Notes: generated from the sequence alone by a model not told the origin. A stretch of 64,000 bases of DNA from Amphiplicatus metriothermophilus (GCF_900199215.1 NZ_FZQA01000003.1:186001-250000); one strand, 5' to 3'; shown: positions 12,952-21,551, numbered from the stretch's first letter. Program-made: numbers and translations.

Positions 12952-13287
12952 ATGGCCGGGAAATTCGAAATCTACAACGACAAAGCCGGGGAGTTCCGTT
13001 TCCGGTTGAAAGCCGCGAACGGCCAGACCATCCTGGCGAGCGAAGGCTACAAGGCGAAATCGGGCGCGGAGAACGGCATCGAATCGGTGAAGAAGAACGC
13101 CGCCGATCCGGCGTGCTTCGAGAAGAAAACCTCGTCGAGCGGCAAACCCTATTTCGTGGTGAAGGCCGGCAATCGCGAAGTGATCGGCGCGTCCGAGATG
13201 TACGAGTCCGACGCCGCCTGCGAGAACGGAATCAAGTCCGTCATGACCAATGCGCCGGGCGCGTCGGTGGAGGATCAGACGGCGTAG
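12952..13287 (+). CDS. YegP family (DUF1508) protein
   Basis: A 111-residue protein made of two tandem DUF1508 units of about 50 residues. The first unit has 'FEIYNDKAGEFRFRLKAANGQTILASEGYKAKSGAENGIESVKKNA'-type content in two parts, and the second repeats it ('GKPYFVVKAGNREVIGASEMY'...'ENGIKSVMTNA'). Family members fold as paired beta-sheets and have no settled function. ATG 12952 follows a strong GGAGGGAGAAAG ribosome-binding site, whereas an upstream in-frame extension lacks homology. It is convergent with the SFPD-repeat gene 23 nt away, so the two messages meet there. Confidence 0.88.
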   Translation: MAGKFEIYNDKAGEFRFRLKAANGQTILASEGYKAKSGAENGIESVKKNAADPACFEKKTSSSGKPYFVVKAGNREVIGASEMYESDAACENGIKSVMTNAPGASVEDQTA

Positions 13288-13310
13288 GGGCGCGCGCCTG
13301 CGCGGCTTTG

Positions 13311-13628
13311 TTACGGAAGACCGGGAAAGCTTTCCACGAACCTGATTGTCAGGTCGGGGAAGCTGTCGACGTACTGGATTTTGAAATCCGGAAAGCTGTC
13401 GACGAAACGCCATTCGCCGCAGTCGTCGGGAAAGCTCTCGACCGCTTTCACTTTGAGATCGGGAAAGCTCTCGACGATCTGCACCTTGAGGTCGGGGAAG
13501 CTGTCGACGACCTGCACGTCGCCGCGGAGGGGCAAGCCCTTCAGCGTGCAGTCCGGACCGATTTTTTCAGCGTGCGCGGCGCCCGCCCACAGGGCGAGGG
13601 CCGTCGCGGCGATGGCGAAGCGCATCAT
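13311..13628 (-). CDS. Small secreted SFPD-repeat protein, possible 7(1) septoil-knot (Septknot) family
   Basis: A 105-residue exported protein. A signal peptide (about residues 1-20, cleavage after AHA) is followed by six near-identical units, each built around SFPD/SFPG with a preceding V-(D/E): SFP at residues 43, 54, 65, 78, 89 and 100. Spacing is 11 residues except 13 between units three and four, where DDCGE is inserted. Two cysteines (27 and 70) could form a disulfide. The repeat matches my recollection of the Septknot family of deeply knotted bacterial proteins; that is recall, not a search. Function unknown. It sits alone between yegP-like and ilvA genes. Confidence 0.72.
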   Translation of the reverse strand: MMRFAIAATALALWAGAAHAEKIGPDCTLKGLPLRGDVQVVDSFPDLKVQIVESFPDLKVKAVESFPDDCGEWRFVDSFPDFKIQYVDSFPDLTIRFVESFPGLP

Positions 13629-13688
13629 GCTGGCGTCTCCCCTGCGCCCATGATCGCGCGCCGTCGCGTTCTGCGCAAGGCGGTTCGG

Positions 13689-14942
13689 TCAGTACGCCGC
13701 CATTTCGACATTGAAGCCGCGCGCGCGCAAGGCAGCGATCACGCGCTCGAGATGCGGCCGGTCGAAAGTCTCGACCGAAATGTCGATATAGGTCTGTTTC
13801 GCCGGCAGGTCGGAGAAAATCTTGTGATAGGCGACGTCGATGACGTTGGCCTGCTCATGGGCGATGATCTCGGACACGCGCGTCAATTGTCCGGGCACGT
13901 CGAGCAGCTCGATTCTGAGCCGTGCGATGCGCCCCTGGCGCACGAGGTCGCGCATCAGGATGGAGGAAAGCAGCCGCGTGTCGATATTGCCGCCGCAGAT
14001 CACGGTCGCGACCTTCCTGCCGCGGAAGCGGTCGGGATGCTCGAGCACGGCCGCAAGCCCCGCCGCGCCGGCGCCTTCGGCGAGCACTTTCTGCACGTTG
14101 AGATAAAGGCTGAGCGCGCGCTCGAGAGCGCGTTCGTTGACGAGCACGATGTCGTCGACGAGCGCCTTGATGAGCGCGCGGGTGATCGCGCCCGGTTCGC
14201 GCACGGCGATGCCTTCGGCGAGCGTGACGCCGCCCACGGGACGCTGCTCGCCTTTGACGGCGTTGTACATGGACGGATAAAGCTCGGCCTGCGCGCCGAC
14301 GATCTGGCACCTCGCGCCGAGCCTGCGCGCCGCGGCGGCCATGCCGGCGAGCAGCCCGCCGCCGCCGATGGGCGCGACGATGACGTCGATGTCGGGAAGG
14401 TCGGCCAGCATCTCCGCCGCGACGGCGCCCTGGCCGGCGATCACGTACGGATCGTCGAAGGGATGGACGTAGACGCGTCCCTCGCGCGCGCAGATCTCCT
14501 GCGCATAGGCGTTGGCTTCGTCGAAACCGTCCCCATGCAGAACGACATGGGCGCCGAGCCGCTCGGTCTGCTCGACCTTCACGTAGGGCGTCGTCTCCGG
14601 CATGACGATCCTGGCGTCGACGCCGAGAAGCGCGGCGTGCCGCGCGAGGCCCTGCGCGTGATTGCCGGCCGAGGCTGCGACGACGCCGCGCGCGCGCGCC
14701 GCCGCATCCAGGCTCAGAAGCTTGGCGAGCGCCCCGCGCTCCTTGAAGGATCCCGTATGCTGAAGGTTCTCATATTTGATCCACAGCTCGCAGCCCGCCA
14801 GCGCCGAGAGCTTGTCCGAGCGCAGAAAAGGGGTCTTCAGCACCCCCTCCCAGGCGGGATGGGCGCGGCGCAGAATCGCGTCGAAAGCCCCGTCGTCGAG
14901 GCCGGGGATGAGCGATTTCTCGCGATTTAGTTGCGTCGCCAT
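13689..14942 (-). CDS. ilvA: Threonine ammonia-lyase with C-terminal ACT domain
   Basis: A PLP enzyme that deaminates threonine to 2-oxobutyrate, the first step to isoleucine. The 417-residue protein carries the PLP lysine (Lys67 in GSFKERG), the phosphate-binding 'GGGGLLAG' loop, and a single C-terminal ACT domain (about 325-405, 'RLRIELLDVPGQLTRVSEII'), the form of ~400-residue enzymes rather than the double-ACT E. coli IlvA. It could be the catabolic TdcB-like type; the ACT domain suggests feedback regulation. ATG 14942 (MATQLN) is chosen, with ATG 14948 possible; neither has a strong ribosome-binding site. It is divergent from yerC-hisG. Confidence 0.9.
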   Translation of the reverse strand: MATQLNREKSLIPGLDDGAFDAILRRAHPAWEGVLKTPFLRSDKLSALAGCELWIKYENLQHTGSFKERGALAKLLSLDAAARARGVVAASAGNHAQGLARHAALLGVDARIVMPETTPYVKVEQTERLGAHVVLHGDGFDEANAYAQEICAREGRVYVHPFDDPYVIAGQGAVAAEMLADLPDIDVIVAPIGGGGLLAGMAAAARRLGARCQIVGAQAELYPSMYNAVKGEQRPVGGVTLAEGIAVREPGAITRALIKALVDDIVLVNERALERALSLYLNVQKVLAEGAGAAGLAAVLEHPDRFRGRKVATVICGGNIDTRLLSSILMRDLVRQGRIARLRIELLDVPGQLTRVSEIIAHEQANVIDVAYHKIFSDLPAKQTYIDISVETFDRPHLERVIAALRARGFNVEMAAY

Positions 14943-15048
14943 GGTCATTTCAGCGACTAAAGCGGAATTGCGAGCACGTTTCCACCAGAAAATCGCCGCC
15001 GCGCCCGATCGCCGCGGCGGCGAAACCCGACGCGGCGCCGCCGGGGGC

Positions 15049-15088
15049 TTGCGGCGCGGGCGCGGCGCCTGTATTAGCATGCTAACAC
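15049..15088 (+). promoter_or_regulatory. yerC-hisG promoter with overlapping palindromic operator
   Basis: A TTGCGG -35 (15049-15054) and TATTAG -10 (15072-15077) have a 17-nt spacer. The 18-bp palindrome GTATTAGCATGCTAACAC (15071-15088, one mismatched pair, perfect TTAGCATGCTAA core) covers the -10 and likely start site, the position expected of a repressor operator. YerC, encoded directly downstream, is the natural candidate. Confidence 0.6.
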
Positions 15089-15106
15089 GATAGAACGACC
15101 GAGCCG

Positions 15107-15460
15107 ATGAGCGAACGAAGAAAACAGGCGCCCGCAGGCGGGGCGGCGGCCCGCGACGCGCGCGAAGAGGACGATCTTTTCGAGACCTTCGCCGCGCTGC
15201 GCGATGCGGACGAGGCCGGGCGCTTTCTGCGCGACATCGCCACGCCCGGCGAGATCGCGGCGTTCGCCGAGCGCTGGCGCATCGCGCGGCTGCTCGACGA
15301 AGGGGCGCTGTCCTATCGCGAGATCGCCGCCGCGACCGGCGCGTCGACGACGACCGTCGCGCGCGTCGCGCGGTTCCTCAAAGAGGAGCCCCACCGGGGC
15401 TACCGGCTGATGATCGACCGTATGCGGAAATCGGAGCGGAGAAAGGCGTCCCGGACATGA
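15107..15460 (+). CDS. YerC/YecD-type TrpR-family regulator
   Basis: A 117-residue DNA-binding protein of the TrpR superfamily, YerC/YecD branch. After a charged 20-residue leader it has the all-helical core (about 23-110) with 'FLRDIATPGEIAAFAERWRIARLL' in two stretches and a helix-turn-helix 'SYREIAAATGASTTTVARVARFL'. In Firmicutes, YerC-type proteins have been proposed by comparative genomics as histidine-biosynthesis regulators. Here the gene overlaps hisG by 4 nt (ATGA), placing regulator and first his enzyme in one operon, and an 18-bp palindrome overlaps the promoter. Autoregulation plus his control is therefore an inference with good context. Confidence 0.88.
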   Translation: MSERRKQAPAGGAAARDAREEDDLFETFAALRDADEAGRFLRDIATPGEIAAFAERWRIARLLDEGALSYREIAAATGASTTTVARVARFLKEEPHRGYRLMIDRMRKSERRKASRT

Positions 15461-16344
15461 GCGAGGAAAGACTGCGCATCGCCATCCAGAAATCCGGCAG
15501 GCTCGCGGAGGAAAGCGTCGAGCTTTTGAAAAACTGCGGGCTCACCATCTCGCGCGGGCGCGACACGCTTTATGGCCGCGTGCAGGAAATGCCGATCGAC
15601 GTGCTTCTGGTGCGCGACGACGACATTCCCGCTTTCGTCGCCGACGGCGCCTGCGACATCGGAGTCGTCGGGGAGAACGTCGCCGAGGAGGACCGCCTCG
15701 CCGGCGCGCGCGAGACGCCGGCGGAGCTGGTCGCGCGGCTCGGCTTCTCGCGCTGCCGGCTGATGCTCGCCGCGCCGAAGGAGTGGGCCTGGAACGGGCC
15801 TGCCTCGCTCGAGGGCAAGCGCATCGCCACTTCCTATCCGGGCCTCACGCGGCGGTTCCTCGCTGCGGCGAAGGTGAAGGCGACGCCGGTGATGATGAAG
15901 GGCTCGGTCGAGGTGGCGCCGCGCCTCAAGATCGCCGACGCGGTCTGCGACATCGTTTCGACCGGCGCGACGCTCGACGCCAACGGGCTGCGGCCCGTCG
16001 CCACGGTGTTCGAGTCGGAAGCGGTGCTCATCCGAAATCCCGCGTCGTTCGGTCCGGCCAAGCAGACGATCTTCGAGGCCTTCATGAAGCGGGTCGAGGG
16101 AGTCATGGCCTCGCGCGAGGCGAAATACGTCATGATGAACGCGCCGCGCAGCGCCGTTCCCGCCATCACCGAGGTGCTGCCGGGCGCGGAGGCGCCGACC
16201 GTGCTCGAACTCGCCGGCGGGGGCGATCGCGTCGCCATTCACGCGGTGTGCCGCGAAAGCGTCTTCTGGACGACGCTTGAGAAGCTCAAGCGCCTCGGCG
16301 CGAGCGCCATCCTCGTCCTGCCCATCGAAAAGATGATGGCTTGA
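15457..16344 (+). CDS. hisG: HisG, ATP phosphoribosyltransferase (long form)
   Basis: HisG joins ATP and PRPP in the first step of histidine synthesis. The 295-residue length and C-terminal regulatory ACT-like domain (about 220-295) mark the long, histidine-inhibited form that does not need HisZ. Visible motifs include 'LRIAIQKSGRLAEESVELL' at the N-terminus, 'DIGVVGENVAEE', 'IATSYPGLTRRF' and the PRPP-binding segment 'ADAVCDIVSTGATLDANGL'. It overlaps yerC by 4 nt and is therefore translationally coupled. HisD is 2.7 kb downstream in a different operon with murA, so his genes are scattered here. Confidence 0.95.
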   Translation: MSEERLRIAIQKSGRLAEESVELLKNCGLTISRGRDTLYGRVQEMPIDVLLVRDDDIPAFVADGACDIGVVGENVAEEDRLAGARETPAELVARLGFSRCRLMLAAPKEWAWNGPASLEGKRIATSYPGLTRRFLAAAKVKATPVMMKGSVEVAPRLKIADAVCDIVSTGATLDANGLRPVATVFESEAVLIRNPASFGPAKQTIFEAFMKRVEGVMASREAKYVMMNAPRSAVPAITEVLPGAEAPTVLELAGGGDRVAIHAVCRESVFWTTLEKLKRLGASAILVLPIEKMMA

Positions 16345-16462
16345 AAAGGCGCCGGCCGGTTAACGCATCCTTTGCGGGTCATGGTTTAGGCCGCAGGAAC
16401 GGGTTTGGCCGCCGCGGCGAAGCGGCCTAGCGTGGCGGCCCGCAATCGCACGGGAGGCGCTC

Positions 16463-16939
16463 ATGACCGTCCTCCGCAGGATCGTCGCCGCCGGCTTTTT
16501 CGGCGCGCTCGCTTTCGCCGTCGGTCTGATGGCGACCTTCGGTCCGGCCCAGCAGATTCTCGCCGATCCCGAGCTGCAGAGCGCGAAGTTCATCGCCGCC
16601 TTCGCCGGCGATCCGCCGCCGCGCATGAACGCCTCGCCCTTCGTGCTGCCGCTCGGCGTGCTCGTGGCGGGGCTCGCCCATGCGACCGCGTTCCAGCTCG
16701 TCTATCGCGGCCTGCCGCGCAACTGGTTCGCCGCCGGCCTCGTCTACGGGCTCGCCGCCTGGCTCATCGGCGCGCTGTGGTTCGAGTTCTATCTGCCCTG
16801 GAACGTGATGCTGGAGCCGTGGCCGCTGGCGGCGCTGGAGCTCGCCTGCTGGCTCGGCGTGTCGCTGCTCACCGGCCTCGCCATCGCCTGCGTCTTCCGC
16901 AAGGTGCTGCGCGCGCCGCCGCAGCCCCTCATCATGTGA
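16463..16939 (+). CDS. Conserved-looking four-helix membrane protein, unknown function
   Basis: A 158-residue inner-membrane protein with about four transmembrane helices (approximately 8-30, 58-80, 90-112 and 122-146). A 25-residue hydrophilic loop (ADPELQSAKFIAAF...) follows helix one. It starts with ATG after GGGAGGCGC, a clear ribosome-binding site. I do not recognise the family. It stands between hisG and tRNA-Thr on the plus strand, 118 nt after hisG, in a gap holding a GGCCGC/GCGGCC hairpin that may end the his message. A short direct repeat (CATGTGAT) overlaps its stop. Confidence 0.65.
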   Translation: MTVLRRIVAAGFFGALAFAVGLMATFGPAQQILADPELQSAKFIAAFAGDPPPRMNASPFVLPLGVLVAGLAHATAFQLVYRGLPRNWFAAGLVYGLAAWLIGALWFEFYLPWNVMLEPWPLAALELACWLGVSLLTGLAIACVFRKVLRAPPQPLIM

Positions 16940-16955
16940 TCATGTGATCGGACGC

Positions 16956-17030
16956 TGGTGCCGCAGGGGAGGATTGAACTCCCGACCTCACCCTTACCAA
17001 GGGTGCGCTCTACCACTGAGCTACTGCGGC
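16956..17030 (-). tRNA. tRNA-Thr (anticodon GGT)
   Basis: Reading the minus strand, a full cloverleaf is present: acceptor GCCGCAG pairing with CTGCGGC, D-arm GCTC...GAGC, anticodon stem CACCC/GGGTG with loop TTGGTAA (anticodon GGT, decoding ACC/ACU), variable AGGTC, T-arm with GTTCAATCC, discriminator A and an encoded CCA. No integrase or duplicated 3' end is nearby, so it is not an evident attachment site. Confidence 0.96.
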
Positions 17031-17128
17031 GCGCGCCGCCCTATAGCGCGCGGCGGCGGGGATGAAAAGCGCCGTATGGCCGCGCGCCTTGCTTGACGGG
17101 GCGGCCGGCCCGCGTATGGTCCGCGCCC

Positions 17129-17314
17129 ATGTCGCAGGATGAGGGCGCGAAGAACGGCCCCGAAGGGGCGGACGCGCGCCGGAAAAGCGCCGCAAATCCG
17201 CCGTCGGCGACGCCGAAGAAGCCCGCGCGCGAAGCGCGCGAGGCGCGCCTTGCGGCCGCGCTGCGCGCCAATCTGCGCCGGCGCAAAGAGGCCGCGCGCA
17301 AAGAGAAAGACTGA
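17129..17314 (+). CDS. Small basic protein upstream of murA
   Basis: A 61-residue very basic protein: an acidic/polar first third ([19 protein letters not shown]) and a Lys/Arg/Ala-rich helical rest ending '[21 protein letters not shown]'. No signal peptide or membrane segment. The stop is 13 nt before the murA start, so the two are probably co-transcribed. Short basic reading frames with a similar LRANLRRRK-type end occur before murA in other alphaproteobacteria as I recall them, which argues it is real. It has no known function; nucleic-acid or ribosome contact is only a guess from charge. Confidence 0.68.
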   Translation: MSQDEGAKNGPEGADARRKSAANPPSATPKKPAREAREARLAAALRANLRRRKEAARKEKD

Positions 17315-17327
17315 AGGAACGCGCTCG

Positions 17328-18599
17328 ATGGACAGTCTGGCGATCATCGGCGGCCGGCCGCTTTTCGGTGAGATCGCGATCAGCGGCGCCAAGAATTCGG
17401 CGCTCAAGGTTATGGCGGCCGCGCTTTTGAGCGATGAGCCGCTGGTCATGGCCAACGCGCCGCGGCTCGCCGACGTGGACATGATGCTGCGCCTGCTCGA
17501 ACAGCACGGCGTCGAGCATGCGTTCGAGAATTCGACGTTGAGACTGCGTGCCCGCGCGATCCGCTCGACGCTCGCGCCGTACGACCTTGTGCGCAAGATG
17601 CGCGCCTCGTTCAACGTGCTGGGCCCGCTTGTCGCGCGCGAGGGCGAGGCGAAAGTGTCGCTGCCGGGCGGCTGCGCTATCGGCGCGCGCCCGGTCGATC
17701 TGCATCTCAAAGCGCTCGCCGCGATGGGCGCCGCCATCGACCTCGACGAGGGCTATGTCATCGCCGCGGCGCCGGACGGGCTTCATGGCGCGCGCATCGA
17801 CTTTCCCTTCGTTTCCGTCGGGGCGACCGAGCACGCCATGCTTGCTGCGACGCTCGCTAAAGGCGAGACCGTGCTCGGCAACGCCGCCCGCGAGCCGGAG
17901 ATCGCCGATCTCGCGCAATGTCTTGTGGCAATGGGCGCGAAGATCGAAGGGGCGGGGACCTCCACCATCCGCATCGAGGGCGTGGAGCGTCTCAGCGGCG
18001 CGCGCCACGAAGTGCTGCCGGACCGTATTGAAACGGGCGCCTACGCCATGGCGGCGGGCGTCGCCGGCGGCGAGCTGTTTTTGCGCAATGCGCGCCTTGA
18101 GCTTCTCGGCGCGGCGGTGGGAACGCTGGAGGAAGCCGGCCTGTCCCTGACGGCGGAGGAAGGCGGCGTCAGGGTCCGCCGCACGGGCGATCGCTGCCGC
18201 GCGGTTGACGTGGTCACGCAGCCCTTTCCCGGCTTTCCGACCGACCTTCAGGCGCAGTTCATGGCCCTGATGGCGACCGCCGACGGCGTGTCCGCCATCA
18301 AGGAGACGATCTTCGAGAACCGCTTCATGCACGCCCCGGAGCTGATGCGCATGGGCGCGCATATCTCTATCGACGGGCAGACCGCGACGGTGCGCGGCGT
18401 GAAGCGCCTCAAGGGCGCGCCGGTGATGGCCACGGACCTGCGCGCCTCGATGAGCCTGGTGCTGGCCGCGCTCGGCGCGGAAGGCCAGACCATCGTCAAT
18501 CGCGTCTACCACCTTGACCGCGGCTTCGAGCGCTTGGAAGAAAAGCTTCAGGCCTGCGGCGCGCTCATCGAGCGCATCAAGGAGCAGAGGCCGGCATGA
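17328..18599 (+). CDS. murA: MurA, UDP-GlcNAc 1-carboxyvinyltransferase
   Basis: MurA transfers enolpyruvate from PEP to UDP-GlcNAc, the first committed step of peptidoglycan synthesis in the cytoplasm. The 423-residue protein has the substrate-binding Lys22-Asn23 (SGAKNSALK), the active-site loop cysteine Cys116 in [11 protein letters not shown] (the fosfomycin target), and '[15 protein letters not shown]' near residue 305, all family hallmarks. ATG 17328 yields the usual N-terminus MDSLAIIGG. It overlaps the DUF2948 gene by 4 nt, and hisD follows: a conserved alphaproteobacterial group. Confidence 0.97.
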   Translation: MDSLAIIGGRPLFGEIAISGAKNSALKVMAAALLSDEPLVMANAPRLADVDMMLRLLEQHGVEHAFENSTLRLRARAIRSTLAPYDLVRKMRASFNVLGPLVAREGEAKVSLPGGCAIGARPVDLHLKALAAMGAAIDLDEGYVIAAAPDGLHGARIDFPFVSVGATEHAMLAATLAKGETVLGNAAREPEIADLAQCLVAMGAKIEGAGTSTIRIEGVERLSGARHEVLPDRIETGAYAMAAGVAGGELFLRNARLELLGAAVGTLEEAGLSLTAEEGGVRVRRTGDRCRAVDVVTQPFPGFPTDLQAQFMALMATADGVSAIKETIFENRFMHAPELMRMGAHISIDGQTATVRGVKRLKGAPVMATDLRASMSLVLAALGAEGQTIVNRVYHLDRGFERLEEKLQACGALIERIKEQRPA

Positions 18600-19048
18600 G
18601 CGACATGCGCGAATACAAGCCGCTTCGGCTGCTGGCGGCGGACGAAGAGGATCTGAAGGTCTTCTCCGCCTGTCTGCAGGACGCGGTGGGCAAGATCGGC
18701 GATTTCGCCTGGCTGCCGAAGGAGCGGCGCTTCGCCTTCGTGATGAACCGTTTCGTCTGGGAATGCTGCGTCGACCGGGAGACCGGCCAATACGCGCGCG
18801 TGCGCGCGGGCGCGCATTTCGACGACGTGATGTCGGTGAAACGGCATAATTTGCGCGCCGACCTCAAGGATGCGGTGGTGGAGCTTCTCGCCATCCGTTA
18901 CGAGCCGGGCGAGGACGGGATGGGGACGATCATCCTCGATTTCGCGGGCGGCGGCGCGATCCGGCTGGAGGTCGAATCCGTCAACGGCCATCTGATGGAC
19001 ATGTCCGAGCCCTGGCGCACGCGCACGAAACCCGCCCACGACGTTTGA
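18596..19048 (+). CDS. DUF2948 family protein
   Basis: A 150-residue soluble protein of the DUF2948 family, found almost only in alphaproteobacteria next to murA and hisD, as here. Recognisable stretches are '[22 protein letters not shown]', '[21 protein letters not shown]' and '[10 protein letters not shown]' near the C-terminus. No signal or membrane segment, and no catalytic motif is evident. It starts within the murA stop (ATGA), so it is translationally coupled to murA. Function is unknown; the coupling suggests an envelope-related or housekeeping role but that is inference. Confidence 0.85.
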   Translation: MSDMREYKPLRLLAADEEDLKVFSACLQDAVGKIGDFAWLPKERRFAFVMNRFVWECCVDRETGQYARVRAGAHFDDVMSVKRHNLRADLKDAVVELLAIRYEPGEDGMGTIILDFAGGGAIRLEVESVNGHLMDMSEPWRTRTKPAHDV

Positions 19049-19088
19049 TTGATCGCGCCGAGGCGCGGCTGCAAGGCGAGCATCGCTC

Positions 19089-20378
19089 ATGGTCCGTAGA
19101 CTGAGCACGGCCGATGACGGTTTCGAGGCGACCTTCGCTGCGCTCGTTGAAGCCCCGCGCGCGGCAGCCGAGAATATCGCGGCGGCCGTCTCGGAGATCG
19201 TCGCGGCGGTGCGGACCGGCGGCATGACGGCGCTCGTCGATTACACGAAGCGTTTCGACCGGTTCGATCTGACAGCGGAGAATATCTGCGTCGGCGAGGA
19301 GGAGATCGCGCAGGCGGAAAGCCGCTGCGACTCCGAGACGCTCGCCGCGCTCGATTTCGCCGCGGCGCGCATCCGCGCCTATCACGAAAAGCAGAAGCCG
19401 GAAGGCCTTCGCTATACGGACGAAGCGGGCGTGACGCTGGGCTGGCGCTGGACGCCGGTGGATGCCGCGGGGCTTTACGCCCCGGGCGGGCGCGCGGCCT
19501 ATCCGTCGAGCGTGCTGATGAACGCGATCCCGGCCAAAGTCGCCGGCGTCGGCCGGCTCTGTCTGTGCGTTCCGGCGCCGGACGGGTCGATGAATCCGCT
19601 CGTCCTCGCCGCGGCGCGGCGGGCCGGGGTCGACGAGATATATCGGATCGGCGGGGCCCAGGCGATCGCCGCCATGGCATGGGGAGCGGGGCCGATCGGG
19701 CCCGTGGACGTCATCGTCGGACCCGGCAACGCCTATGTGGCCGAAGCGAAGCGACAGGTCTTCGGGCGCGTCGGCATCGATTCGATCGCGGGGCCTTCGG
19801 AGATTCTCGTCGTCGCCGACGGCGCGAACGTTCCTGACTGGATCGCGGCCGATCTCCTGAGCCAGTCCGAGCACGATCCTTCCTCGCAAAGCATTCTGAT
19901 GACGGACGACGCAGGCTTCGCCGATCAGGTCGCGGCGGCCGTCGAAGTCCAGCTAGCCGCCTCGCCGCGTCGGGAGATCGCCGCGGCCGCCTGGCGCGAT
20001 AACGGCGCGATCATTCTCGTGCGGTCTTTCGACGAGGCGCCGGCGCTGGTCGACCGGCTCGCGCCGGAGCATCTCGAGTTGGCCGTAGCCGATCCCGAGG
20101 CGCTGCTTGAGAAGATCCGTCACGCCGGCGCGATCTTTCTCGGCCGGCATGCGCCGGAAGCAGTGGGCGATTATGTCGCCGGCCCCGATCACGTGCTGCC
20201 GACAGCCCGTGCGGCGCGCTACGCCTCAGGGCTCTCTGTTCTCGACTTCATGAAGCGCTCGTCGATCATCGGCTGCGATCCCGAAGGGCTCGCCGCCATA
20301 GGCCCGGCGGCGGCGCGGCTCGCAGACGCCGAAGGCTTGCCGAGTCACGCCCAGTCGATCCGCCTGCGTCTCAAATAG
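19089..20378 (+). CDS. hisD: HisD, histidinol dehydrogenase
   Basis: HisD is the zinc- and NAD-dependent enzyme that oxidises histidinol to histidine in two steps, ending the pathway. The 429-residue protein shows family motifs: 'AGLYAPGGRAAYPSSVLMN' (about 131-150), 'IGGAQAIAAMAWG', 'VIVGPGNAYVAEAKR', 'GPSEILVVADG', zinc/substrate region 'LLSQSEHDPSSQSILM' and 'LAPEHLEL', and 'DYVAGPDHVLPT'. ATG 19089 starts at the normal N-terminus. It follows the DUF2948 gene by 40 nt. The 3' end lies 15 nt from a convergent DUF481 gene that separates hisD from UPF0262. Confidence 0.96.
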   Translation: MVRRLSTADDGFEATFAALVEAPRAAAENIAAAVSEIVAAVRTGGMTALVDYTKRFDRFDLTAENICVGEEEIAQAESRCDSETLAALDFAAARIRAYHEKQKPEGLRYTDEAGVTLGWRWTPVDAAGLYAPGGRAAYPSSVLMNAIPAKVAGVGRLCLCVPAPDGSMNPLVLAAARRAGVDEIYRIGGAQAIAAMAWGAGPIGPVDVIVGPGNAYVAEAKRQVFGRVGIDSIAGPSEILVVADGANVPDWIAADLLSQSEHDPSSQSILMTDDAGFADQVAAAVEVQLAASPRREIAAAAWRDNGAIILVRSFDEAPALVDRLAPEHLELAVADPEALLEKIRHAGAIFLGRHAPEAVGDYVAGPDHVLPTARAARYASGLSVLDFMKRSSIIGCDPEGLAAIGPAAARLADAEGLPSHAQSIRLRLK

Positions 20379-20393
20379 TCGACCGGCGCGCCG

Positions 20394-21395
20394 TCAGAAT
20401 CCGTAAGTCAGGTTGACCCGAAAGGTCGTATCAGCGTTCACGCGGCCGGCCGGCGGGTTCGTTTCATAGCGATAGAGGAATGACAAGCCTGTCGAGAGCG
20501 TGTCGGTAAGCGAACTCGTCAGCGCCGTTTTCGAGACGAGGGTGCTGGTCTGCTCGGTCCAGGTGGCGTTGAGATCCTGTTCGAACAGAAATCCGTCGCG
20601 GATCAGCCAGTCCGTTTCGCTCGCCGCATAGACGGCCGCGTGCTGGTCGATCGTCCTGTCGTCGTCAATCGGGGCGTATTGATAGCCGGGGCCGCCTTCG
20701 AGCTTCCAGGAGAAGCCTTCATCCTTGAAGAGAAAATGGCCGACGCCGAGACCGCCGAACAGCTTGTAATCGAATCCTGAAAACTCGTCCTCATCGTAGG
20801 AGAAGCGCGCAAAGCCGTATGTGCGGTCGCCGAGGAGATAGTCAAGCTTGTAGGACAGGCCCCAGCGCTGCTGGTTCTTCTTTCCATTCGACCTTCCGTA
20901 ATCGAAGTATGTCCGGATATTGTGCGTGAAATAGCTGAACTCGCGGACTGCTTCGAAGTGGATTCCGCCTGCGGCGTTTTCCGAATTGCCGGAGGAGATG
21001 ACGCCGGAAGCCGTCGCCTTGCCTTCCCAGGGACCGAGCTTCAGCCATTCCGGCGCCTTGCCGGGCTTGAGCTCAACGGATTTCGCTCTGCTGTCGACGG
21101 CGTCGGGGGCCTTTTTCTCCTCCTCCGGCGGGGCGACCACTACGACGACGTCCTCGGCCGCGCCGAGCCTGCCTTCGGCGATGGCGGTTGCGAGCGCGTC
21201 CGCATAGGCGTGGATGGCTTCGGCGTCCTCCGGGAAGACCTGCGCGGCGGCGGCGGCGACCACGGCGACCTGATCGGCCTCGCCGGTCGCAGCGGCCGCG
21301 TCGAGCATGGCGCGGGCGACGTCGGGCATGGCCGCCGCGGCCGGCGCGACGGCGAGAACGAAAAGCAGGGCGGCGGCGAAAGCCTGTCGAATCAC
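20394..21395 (-). CDS. DUF481 family outer membrane beta-barrel protein
   Basis: A 333-residue exported protein. The signal peptide (about 1-22, ending AAAAM) precedes a periplasmic helical segment (about 25-80) and a charged linker rich in E and K. A DUF481 beta-barrel follows (about 115-333) with alternating aromatic strands such as 'WEGKATASGVISSGNSENA', 'GLSYKLDYLL', 'YGFARFSYDED' and a terminal Phe (LTYGF), the C-terminal signature for BAM insertion. DUF481 (YdiY-like) proteins are salt- or acid-induced outer membrane proteins of unknown substrate. It is convergent with hisD and interrupts an otherwise common hisD-UPF0262 order. Confidence 0.85.
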   Translation of the reverse strand: MIRQAFAAALLFVLAVAPAAAAMPDVARAMLDAAAATGEADQVAVVAAAAAQVFPEDAEAIHAYADALATAIAEGRLGAAEDVVVVVAPPEEEKKAPDAVDSRAKSVELKPGKAPEWLKLGPWEGKATASGVISSGNSENAAGGIHFEAVREFSYFTHNIRTYFDYGRSNGKKNQQRWGLSYKLDYLLGDRTYGFARFSYDEDEFSGFDYKLFGGLGVGHFLFKDEGFSWKLEGGPGYQYAPIDDDRTIDQHAAVYAASETDWLIRDGFLFEQDLNATWTEQTSTLVSKTALTSSLTDTLSTGLSFLYRYETNPPAGRVNADTTFRVNLTYGF

Positions 21396-21551
21396 GGACC
21401 GGGCTCCGGGATGGCTGTGGCGAAGAAGGGAATAATGGGCGGAAATGATGAAATACAGCTTATCTCGCGTCGTCTGGCGGCGCCAAGATGACGCGCGCGG
21501 CGAGGGCGGCTAGAAAGGCGCTTCGGCGGCGGACGGTCACAGGAACAGACG

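Noticed and set aside
10053-14930. A very long plus-strand open frame opposite uvrD, ybjQ, the SFPD gene and ilvA
   Set aside because: It spans several well-supported genes on the other strand, has no family motifs, and is Arg/Gly/Ala-rich as expected of GC-rich antisense frames.
16956-17030. tRNA-Thr or tRNA-Ser as an integration site
   Set aside because: No integrase and no duplicated tRNA 3' end occurs in the window.
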